Made by a program: the position numbers and the translations under genes | Notes under the pieces: generated by a model | What the model saw: the letters and a program-made list of their open reading frames with translations, nothing else | What the model was told of the DNA's origin: nothing | The model's database searches: none | Assembly (NCBI GenBank): GCA_903847975.1 | Contig: CAINFC010000238.1 | Span: 1-37,841, forward strand | Direction of reading: 5' to 3' | Origin: an uncultured Acidobacteriota bacterium | GTDB taxonomy: Bacteria > Acidobacteriota > UBA6911 > CAINFC01 | DNA: 37,841 bases | Shown: positions 25,942 to 34,114 of the stretch, in pieces | How positions within the stretch are numbered: the first letter of the stretch is position 1 | Layout: each line of letters begins with the position of its first letter

Positions 25942-28197
25942 TCACTTTGGGATTAAATGTTTCAGGAAAAACTGGTGAAACAGCCGTATGGCCCGGTCCG
26001 CGATTCGAAATACGGGTATGCCGTTCTCCCGAAGAAGCTGCGCCAGCGGATCGTACACCGGGCCGCCGTCGATCACGATCACCCACGGCTTGACCGATTC
26101 GTGCCAAAGCCGGATCAGCCGGGAAGCAAGGGAGTCCGTGGCGGCCATATTCTCCGTGTGCCCGTCTCCGGCTGGAAGGGTCTGCAAAGCGGCGGTCAGA
26201 GGGGTGCACCCGACGACAACCGCGTCCAGCAGGGGATCGTCCAGCAGGGCTCGAACGGCTTCGGAAAAAATCTCATCGTTGGCCATCGGCGTCAGGTCCA
26301 GGGGATTGTGGATATCCGCAAGCTGGCTGATTCCCGAGGAGGAGAACAGGCGGTTCAGCCTGCCGATCGTCGCCGGGTGGAAGGGTCCGAATTCGAATCC
26401 CCCCAGCCGGTCGGCAAAGGTAACGCATTCAAAACCAGCATTGGAAACCGCCCCCAGCTTCCAGCCGTTGACCGGTCGGTGGCGAAGCAGAGCGAAGACC
26501 TGTACCAGATCTTCGAAATCCTCGATGGAATCGACCACCACCACGCCGGCCTGAATGGCCAGCCGCTCGGTGACCACGTAATCTCCGGCAATAGAGGCGG
26601 TATGGCTGGCGGTCGCTTTGGCCCCGGATGCCGTGCGGCCGGCACGATAGATAATGACCGAACGGCCCTGCAGGGAAAGCTCGGCAGCGCTTTTCAGGAA
26701 GCGTATGCCGTCGAGCTTTTTGAACCCCTCGATGTAGGCCGCGACCACCTCTATTCCGGGGTCCTCCTTGAAATACTCCAGGTAGTCGCCGAAGGTCAGA
26801 TCCGTCTGGTTTCCGCAGGTGATGCAGTACATCGGATTCAAACCCGCCAGCTTTCCCAGGCGCGAAATGGCAAAGGCACCGCTTTGGGCAATCAGCGCCA
26901 GCGGAGCCGGATGAGTCCGGCCTCGCGGCAGCTTGTATTCGGGAATAAAGAAAGTATCGTAGCACCCGGGGATGGATCGGATTCCGAGGCAGTTTCCCCC
27001 GTTGATCACCGGTCCCTGCCATTCGCTCTGACGGCTCTCCTTCAGGGATTCCAGCATTCGCGCCGTAAGGGAGCCGCCCCCTTCCTTTTCCTCCAGGCCC
27101 CCGGGAATGACGATCATGCTTTCCGCCTTGCGGAGCCGGATGACTTCCTCAACCACCTGGGGAGTCTGGGAAGCGGAAACGCAATCGATAAACAGGTCGT
27201 AACGATCGGGCAGATCGGCAATCGACCGATCGCAGGGGCAGCCGTCGATCCGGCCGCCTTCCGGCTTGACGATATGAATCCGTTCCGGATCAAAGCCTTC
27301 CCGAAGAAGGTTCCGGAGGATCATCCTTCCAACATTATTCTCCCGGGATGAGACGCCTATGATAGCCACCGACTGCGGTTGGAGCAGGGCAGCAATCTTT
27401 TTCAGAGGGCGGGGGGCAGGCATGCCGGCAACAGGCCCATGCCCTTTTTTCAGGATGACATCCAGAGCCAGCGGCCCCTGCCGGGTGAGAACCAGCGGAT
27501 TGATCTCCAGTTCCAGAATGCACTCCGGAACCAGGCGCTCCGCCACCTCCAGGAAGCGGCGAACCAGGGCCGCCAGGACCCGTACCTGAATGCGCGGCTT
27601 CTGCCCGCGCAGGCTTCCGGTCATCAGCTGTCCGACCGCTGTCTCCTGCAAAGCCTTGTGAAGACAATCCTCTGTAGGGGCCAGCCAGGGGGAGAACAGG
27701 GCCAGATCGCGCCCCGGCTTCAGGTTTTCGGAAAGGAATTCGGCATAAATGCCTCCCAGGCCGAAGGTGACTACCGGGCCGAAATCTTCCGTCCAGCGCA
27801 TGCCAAGCAGCAGCTCGTAGCCCAGGCCCTGCGGATAAGGGATGAACTCTTCGATCAGGAACCCGTCCACCCTACCGCTCGAAAAGCGGTAGGCCATGCC
27901 TTCCAGCGTTGCCAGGATGGTGAACGGGTCATTGGGGATGATCTCCACACCGCCCACATCGCTCTTGTGGAATATTTCGGCGGAAACCACTTTGACGACA
28001 ACCTTATCCCCCGGATAGTCGGGCACGCCTCTCGGGGAAAGCGCTTCCTGGCGGTCCAGGAAAGAAAACCGCGGAACGGCAAATCCCATCGCCTCCAGCA
28101 CGCCCAGCCCTTCGGTTTCCAGAAGAGCGTCACGGCCGCCGGAGGCGTCAAGGATCTCGAGGATCCTGGGAAAATCAATGCCTGCATCCGATTTCAT
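25942..28197 (-). CDS. ADP-forming acyl-CoA synthetase, beta-alpha fusion
   Basis: A 751-residue acetate--CoA ligase (ADP-forming) that makes ATP from acyl-CoA. Domain order is ATP-grasp (beta) first, about residues 10-250, with KVVSAEIFHKSDVGGV carrying the second His (H77) and LELEINPLVL closing the domain. Next come the CoA-binding Rossmann domain (about 265-390, VAIIGVSSRENNVG) and the ligase-CoA domains (GNCLG, AQSGAF), with the phosphohistidine H532 in ATASHTASIAGDY. Most fused bacterial forms (Pat-like) are alpha-beta, so the order is unusual. ATG 28197 overlaps the iorB stop (ATGA); the longer frame runs back through iorB. With iorB it points to 2-oxoacid oxidation from amino acids yielding acyl-CoA and then ATP. 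Confidence 0.88.
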   Translation of the reverse strand: MKSDAGIDFPRILEILDASGGRDALLETEGLGVLEAMGFAVPRFSFLDRQEALSPRGVPDYPGDKVVVKVVSAEIFHKSDVGGVEIIPNDPFTILATLEGMAYRFSSGRVDGFLIEEFIPYPQGLGYELLLGMRWTEDFGPVVTFGLGGIYAEFLSENLKPGRDLALFSPWLAPTEDCLHKALQETAVGQLMTGSLRGQKPRIQVRVLAALVRRFLEVAERLVPECILELEINPLVLTRQGPLALDVILKKGHGPVAGMPAPRPLKKIAALLQPQSVAIIGVSSRENNVGRMILRNLLREGFDPERIHIVKPEGGRIDGCPCDRSIADLPDRYDLFIDCVSASQTPQVVEEVIRLRKAESMIVIPGGLEEKEGGGSLTARMLESLKESRQSEWQGPVINGGNCLGIRSIPGCYDTFFIPEYKLPRGRTHPAPLALIAQSGAFAISRLGKLAGLNPMYCITCGNQTDLTFGDYLEYFKEDPGIEVVAAYIEGFKKLDGIRFLKSAAELSLQGRSVIIYRAGRTASGAKATASHTASIAGDYVVTERLAIQAGVVVVDSIEDFEDLVQVFALLRHRPVNGWKLGAVSNAGFECVTFADRLGGFEFGPFHPATIGRLNRLFSSSGISQLADIHNPLDLTPMANDEIFSEAVRALLDDPLLDAVVVGCTPLTAALQTLPAGDGHTENMAATDSLASRLIRLWHESVKPWVIVIDGGPVYDPLAQLLRENGIPVFRIADRAIRLFHQFFLKHLIPK

Positions 28198-28766
28198 TGT
28201 TGCCAGTTGCGCCCGGCGCGAAAAGCGGAGATGTTGATCTCCACGACACGCGTCCCTTTGGTGAGGAAAACCGCCCGGATCGTTTTTTCCAGCACTTCCG
28301 GAGAGATCGGAATCCGGTTGGATGCGGCTCCGACCATAACCATGTTCACCGCCAGGGCCGAACCCTGCTCCCGCGCCAGACGGTCGGCATCCACCAGCAG
28401 AGCCCCGGGAACCGACTGCAGCGTCCGGTGGACGTCTTCGAGCGGCGGATAGTCGGGAATGTTCCGCACCGGATTCATGGCTGAAATCAGCCTGCCGTCC
28501 GGCGACAGGTATTCCAAATATCGCAGGCTTTCCAGCGGCTCCATGCCCAGAATCAGATCGGCGCATCCCCTGGAAACCGTGTCTCCCCCGATCGGATCGG
28601 ACGAAAGCCGAAGGTGGGACAGCACCGCACCGCCGCGCTGCGACATGCCGTGAACCTCGGACTGCTTCACCTGGATGTTCTGGTCCAGCGCCGCGGCGGC
28701 AATGACGGCGGAAATGGATAAAACCCCCTGCCCGCCTACTCCCGCAATGACAATGTCAAATTTCAT
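28194..28766 (-). CDS. iorB: Indolepyruvate ferredoxin oxidoreductase beta subunit
   Basis: A 190-residue protein with the pyruvate/ketoisovalerate oxidoreductase gamma-type fold of IorB. The motifs IVIAGVGGQGVLS (about 5-17) and VHGMSQRGGAVLSHLRL (about 38-54) are characteristic. The enzyme oxidises aryl 2-oxoacids from aromatic amino acids to aryl-acetyl-CoA and reduces ferredoxin. The partner IorA, which holds the thiamine diphosphate and iron-sulfur sites, is not in this operon or window. The gene begins a minus-strand run behind a consensus promoter and is coupled to the ADP-forming synthetase, a logical next step for the acyl-CoA product. The Shine-Dalgarno (AGAAAGA) is weak. Confidence 0.9.
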   Translation of the reverse strand: MKFDIVIAGVGGQGVLSISAVIAAAALDQNIQVKQSEVHGMSQRGGAVLSHLRLSSDPIGGDTVSRGCADLILGMEPLESLRYLEYLSPDGRLISAMNPVRNIPDYPPLEDVHRTLQSVPGALLVDADRLAREQGSALAVNMVMVGAASNRIPISPEVLEKTIRAVFLTKGTRVVEINISAFRAGRNWQQ

Positions 28767-28808
28767 AATGGTTCTTTCTCATATCGGACTGTGATCCTAA
28801 AGACTACC

Positions 28809-28837
28809 AGATTATGCAACCGGGAAATGATTGTCAA
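28809..28837 (-). promoter_or_regulatory. Sigma70-type promoter for the iorB operon
   Basis: On the minus strand TTGACA (28837-28832), a 17-base spacer and TAATCT (28814-28809) stand about 43 bases before the iorB ATG. The -35 is perfect and the spacing ideal. Confidence 0.75.
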
Positions 28838-28862
28838 GCTCTTCATGGCGCCCCTCTGAATA

Positions 28863-28871
28863 TGGTATTGT
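28863..28871 (+). promoter_or_regulatory. Candidate extended -10 for the APC permease gene
   Basis: TGGTATTGT (28863-28871) fits an extended -10; the -35 position holds only a weak match (TTCATG, 28842-28847, 18-base spacer). It would give a leader of about 45 bases. The divergent iorB promoter lies just upstream, so the two could share control. Confidence 0.35.
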
Positions 28872-28921
28872 TGCCGGAACCAACAAAGAGCGGATGGAAC
28901 TGAAACCGGAATGGAGTGAGG

Positions 28922-30595
28922 ATGGATTCCAATTTATTTGCCACAAAATCGATCGAGAAACTGGTGGGCGACGTAGAGCACGGCAGCAAAGCGCTGCGGC
29001 GCTCCCTGAGCGCCTTTGATCTGACTCTGCTGGGAATCGGCGCCATCATCGGCACCGGAATTTTCGTGCTCACCGGGACGGCGGCCGCCAACCAGGCCGG
29101 ACCCGCCATCGTGATTTCCTACCTGGCGGCCGGATTGGCCTGCGCTTTCGCCGGACTCTGCTACGCGGAATTTGCGGCCATGATCCCCATTGCCGGCAGC
29201 GCCTACACCTATGCATACGCCACGCTGGGCGAGGTGTTTGCCTGGATGATCGGCTGGGATCTGATCCTCGAGTACGCCGTTGGCTCCATGACGGTGGCCA
29301 TCGGCTGGAGCGGATATTTCCAGAGGATTCTGGCGGGATTCGGGCTGCCCCTGCCGGCCTGGATGAGTGCGGCTCCTACAGCGGCCCCCGGAGCAGTGGT
29401 GAACCTGCCGGCCGTCATCATCGTCCTGATTATCACGGTTATCCTGGTGATCGGAATTCGGGAAAGCGCGCGGTTTAACGCCATCATGGTAGCCATCAAG
29501 TTTGTGGCCATCCTTTTTTTCATTTCGGTCGGCTGCTTTTACGTCAAGCCGGAGAACTGGTCCCCCTTTGCTCCCTATGGCTGGCCGGGGATCATGGCTG
29601 CGGGAGCGGTGGTCTTTTTTGCCTATATCGGCTTTGATGCCGTATCGACCACAGCGGAGGAGGCTAAAAATCCGCAGCGGGATCTTCCGATCGGGATCAT
29701 CGCTTCCCTGCTGATCTGCACCGCCCTCTACCTGGCCGTGTCCGCCATCCTCACCGGGATCGTGCCGGTAGTCGGTCTGAAAACCAACGTTCAGTTCCTC
29801 AACGCGCCGGTCGCTTACGTCCTCGCCGTGATCCACCAGGACTGGGCGGCCGGCCTGGTTTCCGCGGGTGCCGTGGCGGGCATCACCAGCGTCCTGCTGG
29901 TGATGCTGCTGAGCCAGCCCCGGATTTTCTTCTCCATGAGCCGGGATCAGCTGCTGCCGGCCGGGGTAAGCAAGGTTCATCCACGCTTCGGAACCCCCTA
30001 TATCACCACCATTATTACCGGGCTGGTCGTGGCGACCTTTGCCGGTCTGCTGCGCATTGATGTCGTCGGGGAAATGACCAGCATTGGTACGCTTTTTGCG
30101 TTCGTTGTGGTCTGCCTGGCAGTCATTGTCCTGAGGATCAAGCGCCCCGATGCCCACCGGCCTTTCAAGGTTTCCGGGGGCTTTCTGTTCCCGGTCCTGG
30201 GGACCCTTTCCTGCATCTATCTTATGGCCAGTCTCCCGGTGATCACCTGGGTTCGGTTCCTGGTCTGGCTCGATCTGGGTATGCTGATCTACTGGTTCTA
30301 CGGCAGGACCCACAGTCCGCTGATCAATCCGGAAGAAAACCGTACCCGGACCATCGGGCAGTCGTTCGCCAATTTCGTACAGTTCCTGGGGTCGCTGGTA
30401 GTTTTCAACGGCTTCTGCATGACCATGCTCGGGTATTTGACCGAATGGGAAATTACCACGGAAAATTCGGCGAAGTGGCATGAGATTTACGTTACCCCTC
30501 AAACCGCGGACACTTTCGGCCTGATGATTCTGGGTTCGGGAATAGCCCTCTTTGCTGTCGGCTGGGGGCTCAGGAAACTTACGGCTATGAAATAA
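28922..30595 (+). CDS. APC-family amino-acid permease
   Basis: A 557-residue polytopic transporter of the amino acid-polyamine-organocation superfamily, closest in pattern to the cationic amino acid transporter (CAT/YfnA) branch. The first helix carries the substrate-binding GIGAIIGTGIFVLTG, followed by AGPAIVISYLAAGLACAFAGLCYAEFAAMIP and ISMSRD-like SMSRDQLLP between later helices. About 12-14 helices are visible, with a long hydrophilic stretch near residue 470. ATG 28922 is chosen because GGAG stands 5 bases upstream, while the GTG at 28916 would overlap that site. It diverges from the iorB operon and could import amino acids that feed it; that link is inferred. Confidence 0.9.
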   Translation: MDSNLFATKSIEKLVGDVEHGSKALRRSLSAFDLTLLGIGAIIGTGIFVLTGTAAANQAGPAIVISYLAAGLACAFAGLCYAEFAAMIPIAGSAYTYAYATLGEVFAWMIGWDLILEYAVGSMTVAIGWSGYFQRILAGFGLPLPAWMSAAPTAAPGAVVNLPAVIIVLIITVILVIGIRESARFNAIMVAIKFVAILFFISVGCFYVKPENWSPFAPYGWPGIMAAGAVVFFAYIGFDAVSTTAEEAKNPQRDLPIGIIASLLICTALYLAVSAILTGIVPVVGLKTNVQFLNAPVAYVLAVIHQDWAAGLVSAGAVAGITSVLLVMLLSQPRIFFSMSRDQLLPAGVSKVHPRFGTPYITTIITGLVVATFAGLLRIDVVGEMTSIGTLFAFVVVCLAVIVLRIKRPDAHRPFKVSGGFLFPVLGTLSCIYLMASLPVITWVRFLVWLDLGMLIYWFYGRTHSPLINPEENRTRTIGQSFANFVQFLGSLVVFNGFCMTMLGYLTEWEITTENSAKWHEIYVTPQTADTFGLMILGSGIALFAVGWGLRKLTAMK

Positions 30596-30645
30596 AATCC
30601 CCGGGGGAAAGGGGCCTTTCGCAGGCTTCCGCAAATTCTCTTCAC

Positions 30646-30677
30646 CTTCCTGTGTGAGCTGGCTTTTTCACAGGAAG
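30646..30677. repeat. Dispersed inverted repeat, copy 2
   Basis: CTTCCTGTG (30646-30654) and CACAGGAAG (30669-30677) are perfect arms around a 14-base loop, followed by aCGGGAAGaTC. Arms and right flank match copy 1 at 7402-7432; the loops differ in sequence, so pairing is conserved while the loop is not. Both copies lie just beyond the 3' end of a gene (50 bases after the permease here, about 80 bases after the enoyl-CoA hydratase at copy 1). Confidence 0.7.
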
Positions 30678-30779
30678 ACGGGAAGATCGGGAGGGAACCG
30701 GAATGAAGCTGCCATGAGACACACAGGCTTTCTACGGGCAAAGACTCGCGGAATTTCGCCCTATTTTTAGGGCAACTAC

Positions 30780-30808
30780 TTGACACCTGCCTGTTCCGAT
30801 TTTATTAT
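30780..30808 (+). promoter_or_regulatory. Sigma70-type promoter for groESL
   Basis: TTGACA (30780-30785), a 17-base spacer and TATTAT (30803-30808) form a near-perfect housekeeping promoter about 95 bases before the groES ATG. No CIRCE element follows it, so HrcA control is not supported by sequence; the long AT-rich leader could carry another control. Confidence 0.8.
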
Positions 30809-30903
30809 TTCACCCGCAAACGCACTTTTAGTGTTCGATTGTCATATTTTTTAAGGGTTTTTCAAGCAGATGTAACCGCAACATAAAAGGGAGGTTTTGT
30901 TCA

Positions 30904-31194
30904 ATGAATATCAGACCTTTACATGACCGATTAATCGTAAAACGGGAGGCCGAGCAGGAAGTAAAAAAGGGCGGAATCATTATTCCGGATACCGCCAAGG
31001 AGAAGCCGCAACAGGGTGAAGTGATTGCCGTCGGCCTCGGCAAAATCGCCGAGGACGGCAACCGGGTAACCCCCGAGGTCAAGGTCGGGGACAAAGTCCT
31101 TTTCGGAAAATACGCAGGTACGGAATATAAAACCGAAGACGGTGAAGAGCTGATCATTCTTCGGGAAGACGACATTCTGGCGATTATCCAATAG
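30904..31194 (+). CDS. groES: Co-chaperonin GroES
   Basis: The 96-residue lid of the GroEL folding chamber. The start [14 protein letters not shown], the mobile loop [20 protein letters not shown] (with the IIIP motif that contacts GroEL), [13 protein letters not shown] and the end DDILAIIQ are all canonical, and the length is normal. AAGGGAGG lies 9 bases before the ATG. It is followed by groEL after 30 bases and is transcribed from the promoter at 30780. Confidence 0.97.
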   Translation: MNIRPLHDRLIVKREAEQEVKKGGIIIPDTAKEKPQQGEVIAVGLGKIAEDGNRVTPEVKVGDKVLFGKYAGTEYKTEDGEELIILREDDILAIIQ

Positions 31195-32853
<1,659 letters not shown>

Positions 32854-32879
32854 TTCGATCGAAAAACCCTACATACGAA

Positions 32880-32915
32880 GGGGCGCCGCCGGTTTTCACC
32901 GCGGCGCCCCTTTTT
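32880..32915 (+). terminator. Intrinsic terminator after groEL
   Basis: GGGGCGCCGC (32880-32889) pairs perfectly with GCGGCGCCCC (32901-32910) around an 11-base loop, followed by five T (32911-32915), 26 bases past the groEL stop. The PIG-L start lies only 10 bases further, so that gene needs readthrough or a promoter not seen here. Confidence 0.93.
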
Positions 32916-32924
32916 CATGCTGCC

Positions 32925-33707
32925 ATGAAAGAGTATCTCGCCATTCTGCGGAACGCTCCCCGCCCCCTGGACCTATCTTTGTTCCCGCCACCGCCCGGTC
33001 TGCGCCTCTGGATTGTGGCCCCGCATCCGGATGATTTCGATGCCATCGGGCTCACCCTGCACTTTTTCTTCCGGAACGGTGCGGAGCTTTTCCTGGATGT
33101 GCTCAGCGGCAGCAGCAGCGGCGTGGAAGACGGCTTCGCCGCAGACTGCCGCACGGGGACCAAGGAGCGGATCCGGGAAAAGGAGCAGGAGGACAGCGTG
33201 ACCTTTTTCGGTCTCCCTCTGGATCGCCTCCAATTTCTGCGCTTCCCGGAGGATGAACAGGGCGATTTGCAGGAAGGCTCTACGCAGAGCGCCGCTTTGG
33301 AGCAGCGCCTGCATACCTTGCGCCCCCATCTTCTGTTTCTCCCGCACGGGAATGATACCAATGCCGGTCACCGTCGGACCTGGAGGATGATATCCCGTCT
33401 GAAGGCCGGGCAGCAGGATCCATTCCTGATCCTGCTGATCCGGGATCCGAAAACGATCCGCGGTCGCACCGACGCGTTTTTTCCTTTCGGAGAGAAGGAA
33501 GCAGAATGGAAAGGGCAGCTGCTGCGCTGCCATCGCTCGCAGCAGTCGAGGAACCTGCGCCAGCGGGGCCATGGCTTCGACGAGCGGATCCTGCGGCTCA
33601 ACCGATCGCTGGCCCTGGAACTTGGCGTCCCTGCCGTCCATATCGAGTCTTTTGAACTGCCGGCCGGCTCCGCGTTTCACGAATCATCTGAAACGATGCC
33701 CCGGTAG
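32925..33707 (+). CDS. PIG-L family deacetylase
   Basis: A 260-residue zinc-dependent N-acetylglucosaminyl deacetylase-like protein (PIG-L/LmbE family, as in MshB and BshB), probably cytoplasmic. The zinc motif is VAPHPDDFDAIG (the usual HPDDE with Phe in the fifth place), and the second half of the site is LPHGNDTNAGHRRTW, with the His of the NAGH segment as a likely ligand. Substrates in the family are GlcNAc-linked lipids, thiols or antibiotics; none is predictable here. I start at ATG 32925 (MKEYLAILRNAP); the longer frame begins inside groEL and reads through the terminator hairpin. No Shine-Dalgarno is visible, so the start remains uncertain. A repeat-rich spacer follows. Confidence 0.8.
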   Translation: MKEYLAILRNAPRPLDLSLFPPPPGLRLWIVAPHPDDFDAIGLTLHFFFRNGAELFLDVLSGSSSGVEDGFAADCRTGTKERIREKEQEDSVTFFGLPLDRLQFLRFPEDEQGDLQEGSTQSAALEQRLHTLRPHLLFLPHGNDTNAGHRRTWRMISRLKAGQQDPFLILLIRDPKTIRGRTDAFFPFGEKEAEWKGQLLRCHRSQQSRNLRQRGHGFDERILRLNRSLALELGVPAVHIESFELPAGSAFHESSETMPR

Positions 33708-33719
33708 GATTTGCCGCAC

Positions 33720-33815
33720 GGGGCGGAATTGCGGATATCGTACCGTTGCCCTCCGCCATGGCCTTGGAGACCCCGCGTAAGCCGACACAGCACTGTTATT
33801 CCGAAGCGAAGTCCC
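33720..33815 (+). repeat. Receptor-flanking direct repeat, copy A
   Basis: From CGGATATCGTACCGTTG (33732-33748) to AGTCCC (33810-33815), this sequence matches copy B at 37754-37838 with about 70 identical columns of 85 by hand alignment and one single-base gap. Similarity extends upstream through the GGCGGAAT part. Both copies have the same orientation and lie on either side of the receptor gene. The TTATTCCGAAGCGAAG part resembles the very common intergenic repeat ATTCCGAGCGAAGCGAGG of Acidobacteriota and other bacteria. Confidence 0.75.
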
Positions 33816-33826
33816 GCAACGATCTT

Positions 33827-33929
33827 ACAAACGAAATCTGTATGGAGTTCATGCTTTTTGCGTGGCACAAGCGGATACCCGCTCGCAGCGCGTCCCCTGG
33901 GGGCGGAACTCCATACGATTATCTTTTGT
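33827..33929. repeat. Large imperfect inverted repeat
   Basis: Left arm 33827-33850 and right arm 33906-33929 are 24 bases each. The inner 11 bases pair perfectly (GTATGGAGTTC at 33840-33850 with GAACTCCATAC at 33906-33916); the outer 13 pair with one mismatch and a shifted base. The 55 bases between contain further GC-rich pairing (GCGGATACCCGC). It abuts repeat copy A, so the two may form one element. Confidence 0.7.
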
Positions 33930-34036
33930 GAGTCGGATCCGGATCGACTGGTAAGAATTCCCAGGAACCCCATCGCCTGGCGATGTGTGCCGAGGCCGAA
34001 GGAAAAAGAACTATCCGAAAATATCAAGATGCCGGC

Positions 34037-34066
34037 TTGACGAAGATTTCAGGACTGACATAATAT
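34037..34066 (+). promoter_or_regulatory. Sigma70-type promoter for the TonB-dependent receptor
   Basis: TTGACG (34037-34042), an 18-base spacer and TAATAT (34061-34066) precede the receptor start by about 48 bases. Both boxes are close to consensus, so the receptor is probably transcribed on its own. Confidence 0.72.
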
Positions 34067-34114
34067 CCTTTCACCGATTTGCTCTGATTCAATCTTAACC
34101 AAAGGGGGCTGGCT

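Larger units (their letters stand above)
30596..30903. other. 308-base spacer between the permease and groES
   Basis: It holds no convincing gene. From left to right there are a GC-rich CCCCGGGGG/GGGG stretch that may fold after the permease stop, the second copy of the dispersed inverted repeat (30646-30677), a consensus promoter (30780-30808) and the groES ribosome site AAGGGAGG (30887-30894). No CIRCE operator (TTAGCACTC-N9-GAGTGCTAA) is present; the only resemblance, GCACTTTTAGTG near 30822-30833, is far from it. Confidence 0.7.
33708..34114. other. 407-base repeat-rich spacer before the TonB-dependent receptor
   Basis: Short open frames here are translations of repeats and lack ribosome sites. 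In order the spacer holds repeat copy A (33720-33815), a large imperfect inverted repeat (33827-33929), a small hairpin CATCGC-ctg-GCGATG (33971-33985), a consensus promoter (34037-34066) and a GGGGG ribosome site before the receptor. Confidence 0.7.

Noticed and set aside
25957-27351. 464-residue plus-strand open frame opposite the ADP-forming synthetase gene
   Set aside because: Antisense shadow in a GC-rich gene; no recognisable motif.
30815-30840. Possible CIRCE operator before groES
   Set aside because: GCACTTTTAGTG has neither the sequence nor the 9-base spacing of CIRCE.
33711-34040. Open frames in the spacer before the receptor
   Set aside because: They translate the repeats and the inverted repeat, change frame freely and lack ribosome sites.
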